Assembly: GCA_002946415.1 (NCBI GenBank)
Contig: NJPS01000079.1
Coordinates: 868,001 to 932,000 of the forward strand
Origin: Rutstroemia sp. NJR-2017a BVV2
Taxonomy: Eukaryota; Ascomycota; Leotiomycetes; Helotiales; Rutstroemiaceae
Direction: 5' to 3'
Length of the DNA stretch: 64,000 bases
Shown here: in pieces, positions 57,792 through 64,000 of the stretch
How the letters are laid out: every line of letters begins with the position of its first letter
How positions within the stretch are numbered: the first letter of the stretch is position 1
The notes under the pieces: generated by a model
The model's input: only the letters and a program-made list of their open reading frames with translations
Databases searched by the model: none
What the model was told of the DNA's origin: nothing
Translations under genes and position numbers: made by a program

Positions 57792-60055
57792 ATGGATCCT
57801 CGCAAACTGATCCGGCGAGTTTTAAAGCAAGGAAAATATTCCCATGCAAATTTATCTGACGATGCAAAGCCAAAGCAGGATACAATAGTCACCGGTCTTT
57901 GCAATTGCTGTCAGCGGATATTTTATAACGAAGCATACGGCGATAAGTTAAAACATCATGAAAACGTTTTTGATTTAATCAGAGCCTCAGAAGCTGGTTG
58001 CAAATTATGCTGTCTAGCATGGAGTAAGTTAGATGAAGACGAAAAGGTTGCGACTATCGGAGCCTGCAACCTCACATCTATTGACTCTGACCTGCGTCAC
58101 GGTCCTATTACCTGCCAGATATACTGGACGAACGGAGAAGAAAATCGGTGGCTATCAGTACATAGCATGACAGCTTGTCGGACTGTTACATGTTATTTTG
58201 AATTTACGACACCAATCGGAAGAGTCTTCTCACGAAGAGTATTATTTTTGCCCGTTGAAAAAGGTAAGACAGACCACGGTTGATCATGTTACTGCATTAC
58301 TAAAGCCTTAAAGGACTAGTTGATTACTTCAAGAACGAATGGAAACATGACTTGTTGGCTTCTGAGACAAAAACTGTATCTCTTTGGCCTACAGTCATTG
58401 GAACTCCGAGCTTCACCGAACGAAATACCAGTACTGGATCAAATGAAAGTCTTGCCCAAGCTGCAGAATGGATTACCAAATGTGTTCAGCAACATATGGA
58501 ATGCAAATCAGTGGTTGATACGTCTCCAAAGATATTTCCTGCCCGGCTTGTGTATATCAGCCCGTGTGAGGATGGTCCCTTGCGGCTATGTGAAACGAGC
58601 GGATTAGTACCAGATACGCCATACATGACATTGAGCCATTGCTGGGGCAGGAAGAGTTTTCTGAAGCTTACAAGTGAGAATTATGACGAGCTAAAAGTTC
58701 AAATTCCTTTTGAGAAATTAACAAAAACTTTTCAAGATGCTATCGCCATTACTCGGTTCAACAAGATCGAGTATATCTGGATTGACTCACTCTGCATAAT
58801 CCAAGACTCAAGACAAGATTGGGAAAAGGAATCATCCCTTATGAAGGATATTTACTCGAATACCTTTTGTAACATAGCTGCCAGCCATGCCGCCGACGGT
58901 GAGATGGGATGTTTTGTAGACCGTACTCTTTCAGGGGGGTCGGTCATGATAAATATACCTGTCACGTTCAAAGCAAATAATGGCTTCCATCCAGGAATAT
59001 GGGAAGGCCGGGACACAGCATCATTTTTTCCAGAAGTCCTCAACTCGCCCCTGCAGAAACGGGCCTGGGTATTTCAGGAGGATGTACTACCTCCAAGAAC
59101 ACTGTATTTCTCTTCGAAACAAATACATTTCACGTGTGATCACGTTCAGGTGTGCGAGCTATACCCTGAAACTTGGAGCCTCTTTAAGAGAAGAGGATGG
59201 GAACATGTGCGGACAATACTGCGATCTCTGATAATTCGTGGCTCGGAAAACAAGGTCGATTTTCCAAGAACACGAACAGCCATATCTCTTTGGCACGAGA
59301 TGCTTAATATCTACACGCGCTGTGATCTTACTCGCGAAAGCGATCGACTGATTGCTATTTCTGGATTAGCACGGCTCCTCCAACCCCTGATACCGGGACG
59401 ATATCTGGCTGGTCATTGGGAAGACAACCTAATAGAACAACTCTTATGGAAATCACGAGGTGCAGGATCTCGTTCGGGCACCTATCTTGCACCTTCTTGG
59501 TCGTGGGGCTCGACAACACGACCAATATGGGCTCCAGAGTCTAACCAAACGAATGACATCCGACGGACTCTAATGTACTATGAAGAAAACAAAAACAAAG
59601 TAATAACCCAATTGGCCTTTATCCGTGACGTTGAGATTATCACTACCAATGGCGACCCCATGAGTCAAGTCACCTCGGGTTTTCTTCGCATGGACGGCGC
59701 TCTGAATCTCATAGTTCTAGATGGAGAATATTTGAATCCTACAGCCACGGAAAATCTTCTCATATCTGAGGACGTCTGGCGAGAGAAGTTGATAGGTAAA
59801 TACTGCTTCGTACCGTTGATTGAGAGCGGCTGGCCGGATCCTGAATATCGCTATATAAGCAGCAAGGGCCTGCTTCTGAGACCTACAGGCAAGGAAACTG
59901 GTCAGTATGAACGGGTCGCATTTGCCTATCATAGCGGGAAAGAAGGAAATATCTTTTCAGCAGACAGGAATCGGCAGAAGGGAGAGCTTATAACTGAGGA
60001 TTTGTATGAGAAGTATGATGAAGAGACTGGATTATATACATTTACTATTATTTGA
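57792..60055 (+). CDS. HET-domain protein, copy 2
   Basis: Exon 1 is 57792-58263 and exon 2 is 58320-60055, giving 735 residues. The acceptor could instead lie 6 nt earlier (AAAG at 58313), adding two residues in frame. Exon 1 carries a Cys-rich N-terminal module (GLCNCCQRIFYNEA and CKLCCLAWSKL) common in front of HET domains. The HET domain has YMTLSHCWGRKSF, IEYIWIDSLCIIQDS, LMKDIYSNTFCNIAA and RAWVFQEDVLPPRTLYF. The C-terminal half has LAPSWSWGST. Role as for copy 1: self/non-self recognition with cell-death output. The two proteins share layout but not close sequence, so this is probably not a recent tandem duplication. Confidence 0.92.
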
Positions 60056-60476
60056 ATATTGATCATTGATGGCTAGCGAGGAAGTAATATGGGATCTCGG
60101 CACATTGAACAAGCTGATCTATGATGGACATCTTGGCAGTTGATCCATCACAATGCTCCAGCACTAAAAACCTCTACCCATCCATATCCCCACTCAGATT
60201 CACTCTTAACCTTTCATTCTTTCTATCTCCTATTAAAAGCAAGAGTGCTATATTAAGTTTGTACGGATCAGAATAAATTGGTAATTAGAATAGAATACTA
60301 AATATGTAAGATCGAGGTGGTTGGAAATTATAGGGGTTAATGAATGGGATGAGAATATGGAAATATGTAAATGTATTTCTATCATGGCTTAGAGATTCTA
60401 GCTCAAGATAGCAAAAATGTAGTAAATTAATTTCTTGCCAATTGCCCACGTCTTTCGGTGAAGAATAATTCAGCGA
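60056..60476. other. Convergent 3' region
   Basis: 420 bp, AT-rich, between the second HET stop and the stop of the minus-strand gene. No gene seen. Confidence 0.5.
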
Positions 60477-61835
60477 TTATTTCTTAGCATACTTTCTCTT
60501 TCCCAAAACACTATCAGGAAAAAACCCACCCATCGGTTTCGACGGCGTCCAATTACCTGCTTCCTTAGAATCCATACCAACAAACGCAGTATTCCGACTC
60601 TGCTGTGCAGCCTGCCATATCTCATCCATACCCACCTCGTCCGCCTTCATCGACCTCAATTCATAGAAATTAGTCACCAACTGGTCTAGCCTCACCCACG
60701 TGTACCCCTCATACCCTTCTGCATATTTTTTCCCCGGCACAGGATAATCGGCCTCAAAAGCACGAATGCGCATACTTTCGATGTTGTGGCCGGTTTCAAG
60801 AACCGAGGCCATGCATATACGATCAAAGACTAGGAAAGTATTCGTAAGGATACCCGGAGTAACAAGTTCGTCCTTGAAATCCTCAACCGTACGTGATTCG
60901 CGGTAGTAGATGATAGGTGCAACATCCGCTCTCCGCTCATACTGGAAAGGATCCTGTAGGATTTCGCGAAAGGCTCTTCTGAGCACCACACCATCTTCTT
61001 GACTGCTACTATCGCTTGCATCCAAATCAATCCCGGTCCCAGCTACCCGTGCAGAACCAGGCGCATTAAACTGACTCGTCCATCATTTCTTATCAATGAT
61101 ATCCTTTGAGCCATTGTGACTCAACGCAAACGAGAGATACCCTTCCCAACTACGCAAAAAATCGTCCAGAGCTTCCGCATCCAGCTCCTGCATTGCCCCA
61201 TCATAAAAAGCTACAAATCCCCATCTCTTCGTTCCCTCTCTATAGAGCCGGCGAATCCATTCTGGAGCGTCGGGCAGGGCGGCCTCAGCCAATGCACTGA
61301 GTTGTAATTCTCTCCCGCGGAGATACCGCCTAGCGCACTCTAAATTCCCAGCGGAAAACGCTTCTTGCTCGTTGGGAAGAAAGGCAGGTGTTTGAGCTTC
61401 ATAATATTCCTCTCCTTCTTCTCCCATGAGCGCTGCCTCCCATTCCAAACTGTATTCCCAAAGCACACCATGCTCCGCTGCTTTCCTAGGGGTCCAGAAA
61501 TGATCTTGCAATAGTACTGCTTCTTCTTCCGTGAGGCTACTCGAATCCTTAACAGCTTTCTCAATCAACTCCGCACGCGAAAGAGCCGTCACCGCTCGAA
61601 TATTCGCTGTCTCCGTATCCACATCGGGAAGATCGAGATACGTACGCCGTTCTTCATCGGTCAGGGCGGAGGGAGTAGAAAGGGCTTTTTCCTTCAATGA
61701 TGGATAGACCGCAACAAGTTCTTCAAGAGTAATGTGATTTCTTACCACTCTCATGTTTTGGCTCATTAAGAGTTCGAGGCTGGTCTTGTGACTCTTGTCG
61801 GATTCCCAGTCCGAGTCAGAATCTTCGGATGTCAT
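60477..61835 (-). CDS. Unrecognised conserved-looking protein interrupted by one in-frame TGA
   Basis: From the ATG at 61835 (MTSEDSDSDWESDK) one reading frame runs to a stop at 60477, broken by a single TGA at 61083-61085. The first part is 250 residues. The second continues in the same frame without any other stop (WTSQFNAPGSAR, then about 190 residues to KRKYAKK). Composition is the same on both sides: acidic, charged, with helical blocks such as LSRAELIEKAVKD and EEAVLLQDHFWTPRKAAEHG. An aromatic block RRLYREGTKRWGFVAFYDG lies shortly before the TGA, and EGYEGYTWVRLDQLV after it. I do not recognise a domain. A GTATCT...ACGAG intron of 66 nt (about 61071-61140) could remove the stop in frame, but its signals are weak. 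Readthrough, sequencing error or early decay are the alternatives. Confidence 0.6.
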
Positions 61836-64000
61836 GGTGATTCTATATTCTCTAAAGAATTTCCGTGATTTGATAAGCTCGAATCAGCATACCACTTCTT
61901 CTTGACCGCGAATCACGAATAAATATTTGAAAACAAGTCAAAATCTTGCAGAAGAATCAGACTTTATATGCTCTTTAGCCTATAGGTCGCAGACTTGCAG
62001 ATGAAAAGATATTCTTTGGTCTCAAGAAGGATATAGAGGATCAAAAATCAATAGTTTCAAAAGACGGTCAAGTGGTATGAACTTTCAACCAATTAACGAG
62101 AGCATAATTTCCGAGGACATTGGCTGTCTACTGTCACCAACTTTCAACCAACGCCAAGGCTTTTGGTTTTCGGCACGAACCCCAGGCATAAATTTCGATT
62201 CCCTTGAGGTAGGGATCTTATCGGAATCCCTAGTTTACTACGGTTCACAAAAATCTTTATCACCATCCAGGATTGCTCTGCATCTGACTGCGTTTGAAAA
62301 TATTGATAGGAATTATATTGTTGTACTTCGTAGAAGGTTTGATATGCCTTAGCGGGTGATCTGCCCTACGTACTGACCAACCATGTGTTAATGAAAGACC
62401 TTGCAGTACGTAGCGTCATATTAACGTTGTTGGAGCCTTTCCCTAGACTTTGGAACGGAGATATATACTGATTCAACCATCAACATGGAATTAAATTTCA
62501 GGCATCCCGACTGTAGCCTAGCAGAACTATTGATACTTGGTTACGGAGGAACTATACAGAGAACTTGGTACTTCACCGCAACGATAAAAATGGTCGCTAG
62601 TTCGAATCAAAAGCTGGATCGCGAACTCCACAGTCTCCACCCCCTCCCCCTCGTCAAGACCTCTGCTTCGGGCATCAGATCATGAGGATATCGCTAAGTT
62701 GAGTAAGAATAACTCATGGATTAACCAAGTGTACTTCCAACTGCATGTACAACTACATATCGGCCGAAGATGTAACTAGATTTTCTTCTGCTATAGTGCT
62801 AGGCTACATCTGAAAGATTGGGCAGACCTGTTCTCCTTCAATTCGCTGTTTAATGATTTGGTTGTGACTTTGGGCTCGAGTGAGTTCCTTCCCGAGGTCA
62901 TGACAAACCTACAACATATTATCAAGTTAATGAAAGCACGGATTTGAAACAGCTTTCAGACCGACCTCTCACTCCGACGTCGAATTCGTAGGGCATGGCC
63001 ATCTCCAGCTACTTGAATCACCCCGCAGTTCAAAGACTACTCGGAACGATTCACCGGAGCATCTATCAAAATCCGCAAACAGTTGACGCGCAATACAATT
63101 CCAACTTCAGAGCTACTCAAGAAAGTACACAGCGCCACCTTCTGGGTAGAATTCATCCACTTCTGGATTCAACGCATGGCCAACCACTTTCTACGTACAC
63201 CAATGGTAGGATCGAGCAGTTGAGAATAGGCTGGCAGCCTAGAATAGATGCATATCCTGCAACCCGTTACCCAGGTAATCGGTAGACAGAGCTTAACGCC
63301 CCCCCGCAATATCAAGACCCTAGGCGGCCAAATTGGCACAGTCGTCACTATCAACAGACCTCCATTTGCAAGTTGCAACACCGTTCCAGTAACTCGTGCG
63401 GAAATACTTCCGAAGCGTCTCCGCAAGGCTTTGCTCTTGATGAAGACCACTCGATCTCAAGTTTTGTGCTTTCTAGCACTGCAGGGACGGCAAAAAGAGG
63501 GTGAGTCTGCAATGGTAGAATATGAGAGACTGATGGGCGATATAGTTATTAAGAACAAGATAGAGCAATCTCCAGTTTCAAATAGCTTACTGGCGAGTCT
63601 TCTCTAACAGTTGATAGAATGTCAACCTTCTTTGCCAGATAGTGTGAAAAGCCCACGAGGACAAGCGAACGCAACCATCATTCGATGAGTTGTCGGTATA
63701 TCTCTAATCTGTGGCTACTGAGATGTATAATGTATTCAAAATTCTTCAGTATTGCTAATGCTCCAGATGAATGCCAAGCGACTGATAGCTGCCGAACGAG
63801 AGTTCTTTCAGATATCTTGAGACTCTAAGCAAAATATCAAATAAGTCCCGCTGCAACTTCGAAATATGTTCCTGAAATTAACGAGTATTTCAATGGATGC
63901 AACCTGTTGGAGATCCGAGCTAGAGATCAAGATGTATAGAGATATCCAAATGGCCATATGGAACATCTGTGTTCATGTGTATGTCGTGATCCAGAGCTCC
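61836..64000. other. Right-end region with no supported gene
   Basis: The last 2.2 kb carry only short frames, the longest being 62995-63285 and 63248-63607 (plus). I tried to join these two by GT-AG splicing and found no intron that keeps frame. No domain, repeat or RNA gene was recognised. A gene that mostly lies beyond the window edge remains possible. Confidence 0.4.

Noticed and set aside
62995..63607. Two overlapping plus-strand frames as a spliced gene
   Set aside because: No GT-AG intron joins them in frame and no domain is recognisable.
1..64000. CRISPR arrays, bacterial insertion sequences or intact transposons
   Set aside because: The genome is eukaryotic and no transposase, reverse transcriptase, LTR or terminal-repeat structure was recognised.

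Overview
This window is nuclear DNA from a filamentous ascomycete (Pezizomycotina). The evidence is short GT-AG introns of about 45-135 nt with CTAAC-type branch sites, two HET-domain genes, a class II hydrophobin, a TeaR-type polarity receptor, an AcrB-type protein and a fungal GT2 glycosyltransferase. A leotiomycete is my best guess, but the sequence alone does not prove it. Gene models below were spliced by eye from reading frames and splice signals.

Left flank (1-11.9 kb): the 3' part of an ETFRF1/LYRM5-like LYR protein, a SAM methyltransferase with a disordered N-terminus, the CCR4 deadenylase, a hotdog-fold thioesterase-like protein and a two-domain chromate transporter. A cellulose-synthase-like GT2 enzyme follows (12.6-14.6 kb).

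Centre (15.0-29.7 kb): a secondary-metabolite cluster. It holds a trichodiene-synthase-family terpene cyclase, a TRI4/CYP58-like P450, a divergently transcribed CYP68-like P450, a TRI3-like O-acyltransferase, a secreted GH1 beta-glucosidase and a small SAM methyltransferase with an apparent frameshift. A cyclase, oxygenases and an acyltransferase in this order suggest a trichothecene or related oxygenated, acylated sesquiterpenoid. No pathway regulator or efflux pump is seen in the window. The cyclase ends in a strongly hydrophobic stretch that looks like a membrane tail anchor, which is unexpected for a soluble cyclase.

Middle right (30-50 kb): three very small single-pass membrane ORFs on the minus strand, the DNA primase large subunit PRI2, a low-complexity one-TM protein, a 4.3-kb stretch without a supported gene, the AcrB-like protein, a metallophosphoesterase and the prenylated TeaR-like protein.

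Right end (52-64 kb): two HET-domain proteins on the plus strand with a three-exon hydrophobin between them on the minus strand. A minus-strand conserved-looking protein follows whose reading frame is broken by a single in-frame TGA. The last 2 kb hold no gene I can support.
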